A stretch of 64,000 nucleotides of DNA from Actinomyces oris (GTDB lineage: Bacteria; Actinomycetota; Actinomycetes; Actinomycetales; Actinomycetaceae): assembly GCF_001553935.1 (NCBI RefSeq), contig NZ_CP014232.1, positions 1,364,001 to 1,428,000 of the forward strand. Reading direction: 5' to 3'. Positions 43,008-51,338 of this stretch are shown in pieces. The notes under the pieces were generated by a model. The model did not search any database. It was not told the DNA's origin and saw nothing but the letters and a program-made list of their open reading frames with translations. Every line of letters starts with the position of its first letter. Positions within the stretch are counted from its first letter, which is position 1. A program made the translations under genes and the position numbers.

Positions 43008-44018
43008 GTGGGCGACACCTACAGGACCACGATGGCGGACGTGGCCAAGGCGGCCGGCGTCTCGCGCACGACGGTGTCCTTCGTGCTCAACAACCGCGAC
43101 GGCGCTCGGATCCCACCGCAGACCCGTGAGCGCGTCCAGCAGGTGGCTGCCGAGCTCGGCTACCGCCCGCACGGCGGGGCGCGGGCCCTGGCCTCGCGCC
43201 GATCCTCCCTCATCGGCCTGGTCTCCGAGATCGTCACCAGCCCTTTCGCCGCCGCCACGATCCGCGGGATCCAGGACACCGTCCGGGCCGCCGGCTACAC
43301 GCTGTTCATCGTGCCGACCTCGACGGAGGCCACTGTGGAGGCCGAGGCCTTCGAGACGCTGCTGAAGTCCCGGGTCGAGGGGATCATCTACGCCACCGGG
43401 TGGAACTGCCGGGTTCGCATGCCGGCGCAGGCCCGCGAGATCCCCACCGTCCTGGTCCACTGCATCGACCCGGTCTCCGGCCTTCCCTGCGTGCGCCCCG
43501 ACGAGGAGCAGATGGGGCGCCTGGCCGCGCAGGCGCTCTTGGAGGGCCATCACCGCGACATCGGTGTCATCGAGCTCGACCCCAACGACGGTGAGGCCGC
43601 CCCGGGGCGGCGCATCGGCTGCCGGACCTACCTGGAGCAGGCCGGCATCCCCTGGAGCACCGTGCACGTGGCCGTCGGTCACGGCACCACCCGGGACGGG
43701 TACGCGGCCGCCTCCCGCCTGCTGACGGACCATCCCTGGCTGACCGGGCTGGTGTGCGGCAACGACTGCATGGCGATGGGCGCCTATGCCGCGATCCGTG
43801 AGCAGGGGCTGCGAGTGCGCGAGGACGTGGCCGTCATCGGGATCGACGACCAGGAGCTCATCGCGGATCAGGTCCATCCGGCCCTGACGACGGTCGCGCT
43901 GCCCTTCGAGGAGATGGGCCAGGTGGCCGTCTCCCACCTGCTGGCCCTCATGGAGGGCGAGGAGGTGCCCGCTGAGACGCTCCTGCCGGGTACGATCATC
44001 CGTCGCTCCTCAGCCTGA
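43008..44018 (+). CDS. LacI family transcriptional regulator
   Basis: 336 residues from GTG 43008, preceded by GGGAGGAGAG at ideal spacing; longer readings begin upstream without one. HTH and hinge: TMADVAKAAGVSRTTVSFVL, NNRDGARIPPQTRERVQQVA, ELGYRPHGGARALASRRSS. The sugar-binding core shows IGLVSEIVTSPFAAATIRGI and VAVIGIDDQELIADQVHPAL. It is convergent with the levanase gene; the palindrome TAACGCGCGTTA at the levanase promoter and before the PTS operon is of LacI-operator type, so it may control both. The effector is unknown. Confidence 0.93.
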   Translation: MGDTYRTTMADVAKAAGVSRTTVSFVLNNRDGARIPPQTRERVQQVAAELGYRPHGGARALASRRSSLIGLVSEIVTSPFAAATIRGIQDTVRAAGYTLFIVPTSTEATVEAEAFETLLKSRVEGIIYATGWNCRVRMPAQAREIPTVLVHCIDPVSGLPCVRPDEEQMGRLAAQALLEGHHRDIGVIELDPNDGEAAPGRRIGCRTYLEQAGIPWSTVHVAVGHGTTRDGYAAASRLLTDHPWLTGLVCGNDCMAMGAYAAIREQGLRVREDVAVIGIDDQELIADQVHPALTTVALPFEEMGQVAVSHLLALMEGEEVPAETLLPGTIIRRSSA

Positions 44019-44039
44019 CAGCGCATCGTGCCGTCCATG

Positions 44040-44215
44040 TGGCCGGGGACATTGTGCGCGTACGGGTGCGGAGCCCTCCTAGCGGGGGCGTTCTGCGCCG
44101 TCGGGGACAGGATTCCGGTCCCCGACGGCGTCGAACGTCCCCGACCGCACCGAAATGTCCCCGAGGGCGTCGAAAGTCCCCGGCCGCAGGGGAATGTCCC
44201 CGGCCGTGAGGGAGA
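44040..44215 (+). repeat. GTCCCC-hairpin intergenic repeat, copy D
   Basis: Contains hairpin 44102-44124 (CGGGGAC-N9-GTCCCCG) and four GTCCCCG[AG][CG]-type units. It separates the convergent ends of the LacI and levanase genes. Its hairpin is exactly the reverse complement of copy A's. Confidence 0.8.
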
Positions 44216-44224
44216 CGCTGCCGC

Positions 44225-47056
44225 TCAGGAGCGCCGACGGCGTAGGCGCAGTGCGTAGGCGCCGGTCGCGGCGGCGGCCGCCCCCAGGGCGCCCAGGGTC
44301 AGGGAGGTGCCGGTGCGGGCCAGCGGGAAGCGGGCGGAGACGCTCTTACCGGCCGCAGCGGCGGTGGGGCTCGCCGACGCCGATGCCGCCTTCGCCTGGC
44401 CACGGGCCGGCCCCTGGACGGCGGGCTTGCCGGCCCCGGGGGAGTCGGGGCCCTCGGCCGGGGCGCCGGCGTCCTGGACGGAACCCAGGTGCCACAGGCT
44501 CAGAGAACCCAGATGCGCCGTGCCGCCCTCGGCGTAGAGTGAGACCCCCGTGGCGTCCTGTTCGGGGTAGACGGTCTGGGTGATGACAGGAGTGCCGTCG
44601 GCCGCGAAGACCTCCACGGAGTGGGCGTCAACAATGATGCGCAGGTGGACCTGTCCCTTGCTGTCCGGTGACAGCGGCGCGGTGGACCGGGCCGGGAACT
44701 TCGGGGAGAAGTCGGTGACCCCGGAGTGGGTGCGGTCCACGACGAGCTGCTTGGCCTGGGAGTCGTAGCCGATGAGCGTGTACTGCTCGCCGTTATCGAG
44801 GACCTTGAGACCGGCGAAGGAGGAGGCGCTGGGGCTCAGGTCCACGCTGATGTCCAGAGAGGTGCCCTGAGCGGCCTTGCCCAGAGAGGTCTCGCCCACC
44901 GGGATGTCGGTGTCCTTCCGGATGAGCTCCTGGCCGGTGCGCAGGGACTCCAGGGCGGTGACGGGCTGGGCGGTCAGGCGCAGCTTGCCGTTCACCCGGG
45001 TCAGTCCCATCTCGCGCACCGTGGACATGGCGGTACGCCAGGTGGTGGTGGGCAGGTCGCGCACATAGGCCCAGTTGCTCATCCAACCCACCTGGTAGCG
45101 CTTGCCGTTGGGGACGTTGTCCCACGTGACGGCCGCGTAGTAGTCCTTGCCGTAGTCCAGGCGTGGGACGACGTCGGCCCCGGAGAAGGCCTTCGTGTCC
45201 GACTGGAGGATCTGGTCGACCATGAGGTGGCCCCAGTCCTCGGCGTTGCCGTTGCGGTCCTCGATGACGAGGCGGGCCTTGCGGCCCTTGTAGGCCGCCA
45301 CGTTCATGCTCGTCCACTCCAGGGTCCCGGAGTTGTTGCCGGTGGCGGAGGCGACGACCTTTCCGTCCACGACGAGGTTGACGGAGGTGTTGTCCGCGAT
45401 GGGGGAGGCCTTCTTGTCCGAGGCGCGCACCTCGTCCAGGAGGATGTGTCCCCAGCCTCCGGTGGCCGTGTCGGTGACGACGATCTGGGCGGACTTGCCC
45501 TTGAGGTCGCTGACGTCCCAGCTCTGCCAGTTGAGCTCCTCCAGGTTGCGGCCGGTGGCCGAGCGCACCACCTTGCCGTCAACGATCAGCTCGACGACGC
45601 TCACCCTGGAGCCCCCGTCGGCGCCGCCCTCGGGGCGGGGGTTGTTGCCGCCGCCCATGAGGAGGTTGAGGTAGGCGGAGTCGATGGTGAAGGTCGGCGA
45701 GGTGGCGGTGCCGGTGGGGGCGTCAGAGCCCTGCCCGGTGGCGGCGTCGAGATAGGTGTTGAGCAGCCCGGCGCTGGAGTGGTTGACCAGCGGCTGCTGG
45801 CCGGGGGTGGCGCCCTGAGGGGGCGTGGCCGCGAAGGCACTGCCCTCCACGGTCCAGCCCTCCCAGGAGCCGTCGAAGCCGGCCAGGAGCCTGCCGCCGC
45901 CGTTGTCGCCGGTGGCCTGCGGGTTGTAGGGGTGCTTGCCGCCGGCGGTGCGCAGGTTGATATAGGACGAGGAGACCGTGAACTCATCCGAGGTCAGCGT
46001 GCCGGTGTCGGCGTCGCCGCTGCCGAAGGAGTCCACGTAGGCCTTGCCCTGGTGCCCGGGCAGGTCCCCGGTGGCCGGGCCCGAGCCGAAGGCGGCGCCG
46101 TCGGCCTTCCAGCCGGCGTAGCCGTTCTCGAAGTCGGCCAGGGTCGTGCCCTCCTCACCGCTGTAGTGGGGGATCTCGTCGGGGGTGAAGGTGGTGCCGT
46201 CCCAGCTGCCCACGAAGTACTGGGCCGAGTCGGCCACCGTGACTACCAGGACCCACTTGACCTCCTGGGAGCTGCCGTCGACCGGCAGCGGGAAGAAGTC
46301 CGGGCACTCCCACACGGCCGAGGTGATGCCCTCCCCGCCGAAGCTGGACTGCTCGGTCCAGTGGATGAGGTCGGGGGAGGAGTAGAAGGAGACGCGGTGC
46401 TCGGTGGCGTGGGAGACCACCATGGTCCAGCGCCCGGAGGCCTGGTCCCAGAAGACCTTCGGGTCGCGGAACTCGTTGGAGCCGATGTCCAGGACCGGGT
46501 CACCGTTGTTGTACAGGTTCCAGGTGCGGCCCTTGTCCGTGGAGTAGGCCAGGGACTGGGACTGGTTGCCGCCGACGTCGGCCCGCGTCCACACCGCGAC
46601 CATCGCCGGGTTGTCCGGGCTGCCCAGGCCGGAGGTGTTCTTGGTGTCGATGACCGCTGATCCGGAGAACACCCCGTACTGCGAGGTGTGCGGGATCGCC
46701 ACCCCCAGCTCCTGCCAGTGGACCAGGTCCTTGGAGACGGCGTGGCCCCAGGACATGTTGCCCCAGTCCGAGCCCTCGGGGTTGTACTGGTAGAACATGT
46801 GGTACTCGCCGTCGTAATAGACGAGCCCGTTGGGGTCGTTCATCCAGTTCTTCTGGGGGGTGTAGTGGCTCTGCGGGCGCCACCGCTCGCCGGTCTGGTC
46901 GGCCTTCGGGGCCGTCGGTGCGGCTGGTGCGTTTGGTGCGGCGGAGACCGGTCGGGCCTGGCCGGAGGCGGCTGCGGGCATGGAGGCCAGCGTAGAGGCG
47001 GCCGCCAGCAGGCAGAAGGCGGTCAGGGCGCTGAGTGCTCGGGTGGTCCGACTCAT
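44225..47056 (-). CDS. levJ: Secreted, wall-anchored GH32 levanase/fructanase
   Basis: 943 residues from ATG 47056, signal peptide to about residue 34. The GH32 five-bladed propeller begins at QSHYTPQKNWMNDPNGLVYY with nucleophile D74; RDP gives D198; ECPDFFPL gives catalytic E250. Inside the catalytic region are two related inserted modules (about 320-390 and 395-490; LADFENGYAGWKADG and LAGFDGSWEGWTVEG), and two binding-type repeats (DGKVVRSATGRNLEELNWQS; DGKVVASATGNNSGTLEWTS). The C-terminus has a sorting signal: LARTG (912-916), hydrophobic helix and RLRRRRS. It hydrolyses fructans or sucrose at the cell surface. The name levJ follows the similar A. naeslundii levanase as I remember it. 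Confidence 0.93.
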   Translation of the reverse strand: MSRTTRALSALTAFCLLAAASTLASMPAAASGQARPVSAAPNAPAAPTAPKADQTGERWRPQSHYTPQKNWMNDPNGLVYYDGEYHMFYQYNPEGSDWGNMSWGHAVSKDLVHWQELGVAIPHTSQYGVFSGSAVIDTKNTSGLGSPDNPAMVAVWTRADVGGNQSQSLAYSTDKGRTWNLYNNGDPVLDIGSNEFRDPKVFWDQASGRWTMVVSHATEHRVSFYSSPDLIHWTEQSSFGGEGITSAVWECPDFFPLPVDGSSQEVKWVLVVTVADSAQYFVGSWDGTTFTPDEIPHYSGEEGTTLADFENGYAGWKADGAAFGSGPATGDLPGHQGKAYVDSFGSGDADTGTLTSDEFTVSSSYINLRTAGGKHPYNPQATGDNGGGRLLAGFDGSWEGWTVEGSAFAATPPQGATPGQQPLVNHSSAGLLNTYLDAATGQGSDAPTGTATSPTFTIDSAYLNLLMGGGNNPRPEGGADGGSRVSVVELIVDGKVVRSATGRNLEELNWQSWDVSDLKGKSAQIVVTDTATGGWGHILLDEVRASDKKASPIADNTSVNLVVDGKVVASATGNNSGTLEWTSMNVAAYKGRKARLVIEDRNGNAEDWGHLMVDQILQSDTKAFSGADVVPRLDYGKDYYAAVTWDNVPNGKRYQVGWMSNWAYVRDLPTTTWRTAMSTVREMGLTRVNGKLRLTAQPVTALESLRTGQELIRKDTDIPVGETSLGKAAQGTSLDISVDLSPSASSFAGLKVLDNGEQYTLIGYDSQAKQLVVDRTHSGVTDFSPKFPARSTAPLSPDSKGQVHLRIIVDAHSVEVFAADGTPVITQTVYPEQDATGVSLYAEGGTAHLGSLSLWHLGSVQDAGAPAEGPDSPGAGKPAVQGPARGQAKAASASASPTAAAAGKSVSARFPLARTGTSLTLGALGAAAAATGAYALRLRRRRS

Positions 47057-47159
47057 GTGCTGTCCTCCGGGAAGCGGGCTCGGCGTGAACGAGGGCGGGC
47101 GCCGTTGCGGGTCGGGGCGATGGTCAGGGCCTGCCGCCCCGTTTCCTACGCCGATCCGA

Positions 47160-47171
47160 TAACGCGCGTTA
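47160..47171. promoter_or_regulatory. LacI-type operator at the levanase promoter
   Basis: TAACGCGCGTTA, a perfect 12-base palindrome with the central CG common in LacI-family operators. It begins 12 bases after the -10 hexamer, overlapping the expected transcription start. The same 12 bases occur at 50131-50142 before the PTS genes. Confidence 0.75.
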
Positions 47172-47182
47172 GCGCCGGTAAT

Positions 47183-47211
47183 AAGTTACGCGGACCCTCA
47201 ACGTCGGGCAA
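47183..47211 (-). promoter_or_regulatory. Predicted promoter of the levanase gene
   Basis: On the minus strand TTGCCC (47211-47206), a 17-base spacer and TAACTT (47188-47183) make an acceptable -35/-10 pair. The operator lies immediately downstream. Confidence 0.5.
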
Positions 47212-47304
47212 GCAATCATGGGGGCGAGTCCCGATCAACATCGGGGACGTCTCAGGGTGCTCCCCGATACCCAGTGGCGGGCCTCGTCACCCAGACTGGT
47301 TGCC

Positions 47305-47601
47305 ATGACGCAGCAGCAGTACCCCGGTCAGTTCAGCCACTCCACCCGCTCCGAGGGTGAGGGCGCCTCCTCCGGCCGTTCGGGAGAGTTCTTCCGTTTC
47401 CGCGACTCCCTGCCCCGGCGCTCCCGTGAGCACCGCATTCTCGGCGGTGTCTGCGGGGGTTTGGCCGAGGCCTGGAACATGCCCGTGACCGCGGTGCGCG
47501 TCGGTGTGATCCTGGCCAGCTTCCTGCCCGGCCCCATGTTCCTGGTCTACGTCGGAGCCTGGTGCCTCATGCTCGATGAGCCCGCACCTGCCCAGTACTG
47601 A
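47305..47601 (+). CDS. PspC-domain small membrane protein
   Basis: 98 residues from ATG 47305. A hydrophilic N-terminus leads to SREHRILGGVCGGLAEAWNM and PVTAVRVGVILASFLPGPMF, then LVYVGAWCLMLDEP: the standard PspC fold with one membrane segment and the GGVCGGLA motif. PspC proteins are membrane-stress partners or toxin-like components in other bacteria. The gene stands alone between the levanase promoter and nadE, with a terminator-like hairpin after it. Confidence 0.9.
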   Translation: MTQQQYPGQFSHSTRSEGEGASSGRSGEFFRFRDSLPRRSREHRILGGVCGGLAEAWNMPVTAVRVGVILASFLPGPMFLVYVGAWCLMLDEPAPAQY

Positions 47602-47611
47602 CTGATCGGCT

Positions 47612-47661
47612 CTGCGCCCGCCTCGCCACCTCCGGTTCCACGGGTGACGCGGCGGGCGCAG
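47612..47661 (+). terminator. Terminator-like hairpin after the PspC gene
   Basis: CTGCGCCCGCC (47612-47622) pairs with 47651-47661. The loop contains a nested CACC/GGTG stem. No T-tract follows. Confidence 0.55.
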
Positions 47662-47767
47662 TGCGTGGCAGTGCCCATCGGCCGCGGCCCGGCGCCCGCT
47701 GCGTCCCCGGCCGTGACACGGGGGCGGTGGCTTCGCGGGAAGGCGCCGTCGATGGGAGGATCGAGCC

Positions 47768-49996
47768 GTGACCGACACCGTGAATGACGCCGTGACTGCT
47801 TCAGCGACCAGCATCGAGTTCCTCTCCGCCTACGACCAGGGCTTCGCCCGCGTCGCCGCCGTCACCCTGCCGGTGGTGCCCGTCGACCCGGCCGCCAACG
47901 CCGCCGCCATCATCGAACAGGCCCGCACCCTGGCAGACGACGGCGTCTGCCTGGCCGCCTTCCCCGAGCTGTGCCTGACCGGCTACGCCATCGACGACCT
48001 CCTGCTGTCCGACGTCCTGCTGTCCGACGTGCTCGCGGCCATCGAGACCCTGCGCGCCGCCAGCGCCGACCTCCTGCCCGCCCTCGTCGTCGGCGCGCCC
48101 CTGCGCCTGGGTGACCGCCTCTACAACTGCGCCCTGATCATCCAGGGCGGGCGGGTGCGCGGCGTCGCCCCCAAGTCCTACCTGCCCACCTACCGAGAGT
48201 TCTACGAGAAGCGGCACTTCGCCCCTGGTGACGCTCTGCCCGCCGGGGTGGAGAGCATCGAGCTGCCCGGCGTGCGCAGCGGCTTCGACGGCGTCGAGAG
48301 CGCGGGCGGCGCCGAGCCGGTCGCCCGGGTCCCCTTCGGGGCGAACCTCCTGTTCGAGGTCGAGGACGTCCCCGGCCTGACCTTCCACGTCGAGGTCTGC
48401 GAGGACATGTGGGTGCCCGTCCCGCCGTCGTCGCTGGCGGCGCTGGCCGGGGCAACGGTCCTGGTCAACCTCTCCGGCTCGCCCATCACGGTGGGGCGGG
48501 CCGAGGACCGTGAGCTGCTGGCCCGCTCCTCCTCGGCCCGGGGGCTGGCCGCCTACGTCTACGCCGCCGCCGGGCAGGGCGAGTCCTCCACGGACCTGGC
48601 CTGGGACGGCCAGACCCTCGTCTACGAGAACGGCGAGCTGCTCGGCACCACCGAGCGTTTCCCCGACGGGCCGCGCGCCACCGTCGTCGACGTCGACATC
48701 GAGGGCCTGCGCGCCGAGCGCCTGCGCCAGGGGACCTTCGCCGACAACGCCCGCACCCTGAGCTCCCCGGTCGCCGGCGCCCCGACCGCGGCCACCACCT
48801 TCACCGACCCGGCGGCCTTCCGGCGCATCCGGATCGACGCCGCCGACCTGGCCGCCCCGCGCACGGACATCGGCCTGCACCGCCGTGTGGACCGCTTCCC
48901 CTTCGTGCCCGACGACCCGGCCCGACTCGCCCAGGACTGCTACGAGGCCTACAACATCCAGGTGGCCGCCCTCGTCCAGCGCCTGGGGGCCATCGGCAAC
49001 CCCAAGATCGTCATCGGCGTCAGCGGCGGCCTGGACTCCACCCACGCCCTCATCGTGGCCGCCCGCGCCATGGACCGCCTGGGCCGGCCCCGCTCGGACA
49101 TCCACGCCATCACCATGCCCGGCTTCGCCACGAGCGCCGGCACGCGCCGCAACGCCGAGGACCTCGCCGTCGGCCTGGGCTGCACCTTCGAAGAGCTCGA
49201 CATCCGGGCCACCGCCACCCAGATGCTTACCGAGATGGGCCACCCCTACGGCGAGTACGCCCGCAACGGGGTCCTGCCCGAGGGGGCGAGCGAGCGCGAG
49301 CTCTACGACGTCACCTTCGAGAACGTCCAGGCGGGCCTGCGCACCGACTTCCTCTTCCGCATCGCCAACCACCGCGGCGGCATCGTCCTGGGCACCGGGG
49401 ACCTCTCCGAGCTCGCCCTGGGCTGGTGCACCTTCGGGGTGGGCGACCAGATGGCCCACTACGGCGTCAACGCCGGCATCCCCAAGACCCTCATTCAGCA
49501 CCTCATCCGCTGGGTGGTTGCCGAGGGGTTGTTCGACGAGGCCGTCGGCCGCACGCTGCTGTCCATCCTGGACACCGAGATCAGCCCCGAGCTGGTCCCG
49601 GCCGAGGCCGGCGGCGCCATCCAGTCAACCCAGGCCAAGATCGGTCCCTATGCCCTGCAGGACTTCACCCTGTGGCACGTGCTGCGTCGAGGCTCGCGCC
49701 CCAGCCGCATCGCCTTCCTGGCGCACCGGGCGTGGGCGGACGCGCAGAGCGGGGACTGGCCCGAGGGGCTGCCGCAGGCCGAGAGGGTCGCCTACGACCT
49801 TCCCGAGATCCGGCGCTGGCTCGAGCTGTTCCACCGGCGCTTCTTCACCAACCAGTTCAAGCGCTCCACCCTGCCCAACGGGCCCAAGGTGGTGGCCGGC
49901 GGTTCGCTGTCCCCCCGTGGGGACTGGCGCATGCCCTCCGACGCCGCAGCGACCGCCTGGCTGGCCGAGCTCGAGCGCAACGTGCCGCGGGCGTGA
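47768..49996 (+). CDS. nadE: Glutamine-dependent NAD+ synthetase
   Basis: 742 residues from GTG 47768 with GGGAGGA upstream. The N-terminal nitrilase-type glutaminase has the triad E67 (AFPELCLTGY), K136 (APKSYLPTY) and C211 (EVCEDMWVP). The C-terminal synthetase begins near residue 375 with the PP-loop GVSGGLDSTHALIVAARAMD. Ammonia released from glutamine is channelled to amidate deamido-NAD+. The size (about 60 residues longer than the mycobacterial enzyme) comes mainly from an Ala-rich start and the insert near 170-185. It is the last step of NAD synthesis; the neighbours are unrelated. Confidence 0.95.
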   Translation: MTDTVNDAVTASATSIEFLSAYDQGFARVAAVTLPVVPVDPAANAAAIIEQARTLADDGVCLAAFPELCLTGYAIDDLLLSDVLLSDVLAAIETLRAASADLLPALVVGAPLRLGDRLYNCALIIQGGRVRGVAPKSYLPTYREFYEKRHFAPGDALPAGVESIELPGVRSGFDGVESAGGAEPVARVPFGANLLFEVEDVPGLTFHVEVCEDMWVPVPPSSLAALAGATVLVNLSGSPITVGRAEDRELLARSSSARGLAAYVYAAAGQGESSTDLAWDGQTLVYENGELLGTTERFPDGPRATVVDVDIEGLRAERLRQGTFADNARTLSSPVAGAPTAATTFTDPAAFRRIRIDAADLAAPRTDIGLHRRVDRFPFVPDDPARLAQDCYEAYNIQVAALVQRLGAIGNPKIVIGVSGGLDSTHALIVAARAMDRLGRPRSDIHAITMPGFATSAGTRRNAEDLAVGLGCTFEELDIRATATQMLTEMGHPYGEYARNGVLPEGASERELYDVTFENVQAGLRTDFLFRIANHRGGIVLGTGDLSELALGWCTFGVGDQMAHYGVNAGIPKTLIQHLIRWVVAEGLFDEAVGRTLLSILDTEISPELVPAEAGGAIQSTQAKIGPYALQDFTLWHVLRRGSRPSRIAFLAHRAWADAQSGDWPEGLPQAERVAYDLPEIRRWLELFHRRFFTNQFKRSTLPNGPKVVAGGSLSPRGDWRMPSDAAATAWLAELERNVPRA

Positions 49997-50298
49997 GACC
50001 CCCGTGAAGAACCGGGACTATTGTCCTATGATGTGAGGCACAACACAATGTGCTTCCTGAGGCTCGCTTTGTTCGGGATTGATTTGAGCAAAACGCATAT
50101 TTCCGGCGAAAAGTTCCGGTGATGTGTTGGTAACGCGCGTTATCTTCATTGGTTTTGTGCGCTTCTGTGTGAAAGTGGTGGGCGCATGAGTGGTGGCGAT
50201 CACGCTGATCCTTTTTATCGTCGCCCTGTCACACACGTTGCTGTTGCCCAGGCCATACACACCTTCGGCGGCAGCCCGGATGGGAAAGGTCCCCGCCC
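49997..50298. other. Regulatory region upstream of the PTS operon
   Basis: 302 bases, notably AT-rich (50035-50260), the promoter region of the PTS genes. It contains the operator at 50131-50142. A frame from ATG 50187 to the TAG ending at 50318 (43 codons) overlaps the EIIA start but has no good ribosome site; a leader peptide is possible but unsupported. Confidence 0.65.
50131..50142. promoter_or_regulatory. LacI-type operator upstream of the PTS operon
   Basis: TAACGCGCGTTA, identical in all 12 bases to the levanase operator at 47160-47171. It lies about 160 bases before the first PTS gene. Confidence 0.75.
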
Positions 50299-50739
50299 AT
50301 GGTCTGCCTGGTCGTAGCCGCGCACGGACACCTGGCTGAAGGTCTGGTTGCCTCCTCAGCGATGATCGTCGGTCCCAGTGACGACGTCGTCGCCGTCACC
50401 TTCGAGCCCTCCGAGGGCCCCGATGACCTGCTGGCGAAGTATGCCGCCGCGGTCGAGGCCTCCCCCAGCCAGGAGTACCTCATCCTCGTCGACCTCTTCG
50501 GCGGCAGCCCCTACAACGCCGCCGCCCGGTTCGCGGCGGGACGCGACGACGCCGACGTCGTCACCGGCGTCAACCTGCCCATGGTCATCGAGGTCCTGTC
50601 CCGACGTCTCACCGGCGCTGGTCTCGTCGAGCTCGTGGAGGCCGCCCGCACCTCCGCCGTCGACGGCGTCAAGGTCCTCTCCGAAGTCTTCACCCCTGCC
50701 CCCACCACCACTTCCGACGATGAAGGAGACGAGCTCTGA
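50299..50739 (+). CDS. PTS mannose/fructose-family EIIA component
   Basis: 146 residues from ATG 50299. The phospho-acceptor histidine is H9 in VVAAHGHLAEG. The rest shows VAVTFEPSEGPDDLLAKYAA, LILVDLFGGSPYNAAARFAA and VVTGVNLPMVIEVLSRRL, the fold of the EIIA-Man family. It accepts phosphate from HPr and passes it to EIIB. The C-terminal tail is Thr/Asp-rich. The gene's stop shares a base with the EIIB start (TGATG). The set EIIA-EIIB-EIIC-EIID is in the order of the lev-type PTS. Confidence 0.94.
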   Translation: MVCLVVAAHGHLAEGLVASSAMIVGPSDDVVAVTFEPSEGPDDLLAKYAAAVEASPSQEYLILVDLFGGSPYNAAARFAAGRDDADVVTGVNLPMVIEVLSRRLTGAGLVELVEAARTSAVDGVKVLSEVFTPAPTTTSDDEGDEL

Positions 50740-51230
50740 TGGACGTCAAGCTCCTGCGTATTGATTCCCGCCTGGTTCACGGACAGGTCGCCAACAACTG
50801 GGCCGGATCCCTGGGCGCCGAGGCCATCCTCGCCGTTTCCGACGGCGCCGCCAACGACGAGCTGCGCAAGACCCTCATGCTGCAGACCGGTGGCGGCAAG
50901 GTGAAGGTCCACGTGCTGGGCGTGGAGAAGGCCGCCCGCGTCTACAAGAACCCCAAGTACGAGACCCTCAAGGCCGTCATCGTCGTCGAGACCCCGGCCG
51001 ACATCGTGCGCCTGCTCGACCTGGGCGTGGAGGCCAAGGAGGTCAACGTCGGCGGCATGACCTTCAAGCAGGGCACCAGCCAGGTCTCCCAGGCCGTCTA
51101 CGCCAGCCCTGCCGACGTCGAGGCCTTCAAGGAGATCGACTCCCGCGGCATCAAGCAGTACATCCAGCAGGTGCCCTCCACCGCGAGCTCCGACCTCATG
51201 GGGGCCCTCAAGGAGAAGGGCCTGCTCTAA
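50739..51230 (+). CDS. PTS mannose/fructose-family EIIB component
   Basis: 163 residues from ATG 50739. The phosphorylated histidine is H14 in LLRIDSRLVHGQVANNWAG. Later parts include LVVETPADIVRLLDLGVE-type sequence (IVVETPADIVRLLDLGVEAK) and VNVGGMTFKQGTSQVSQAVY, both diagnostic of the EIIB-Man/Sor family. It phosphorylates the incoming sugar bound to EIIC-EIID. It begins in the EIIA stop codon. Confidence 0.95.
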   Translation: MDVKLLRIDSRLVHGQVANNWAGSLGAEAILAVSDGAANDELRKTLMLQTGGGKVKVHVLGVEKAARVYKNPKYETLKAVIVVETPADIVRLLDLGVEAKEVNVGGMTFKQGTSQVSQAVYASPADVEAFKEIDSRGIKQYIQQVPSTASSDLMGALKEKGLL

Positions 51231-51338
51231 GGGCGCGGCTCCGTCCCCACACCTCCCTCAGACACCTCCATCCCGTCACCCTTCGGTGGTGGGCTCAGCA
51301 GGAGTGTCCTGTCAACCCTCACATGAGAGAGACATACC

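Noticed and set aside
44726..46660. Open frame of 644 codons opposite the levanase
   Set aside because: Antisense shadow; Gly/Val/Asp-rich composition and no recognisable motif.
50187..50318. 43-codon frame that could be a leader peptide before the PTS EIIA gene
   Set aside because: Weak ribosome site and no regulatory codon run or terminator structure to support attenuation.
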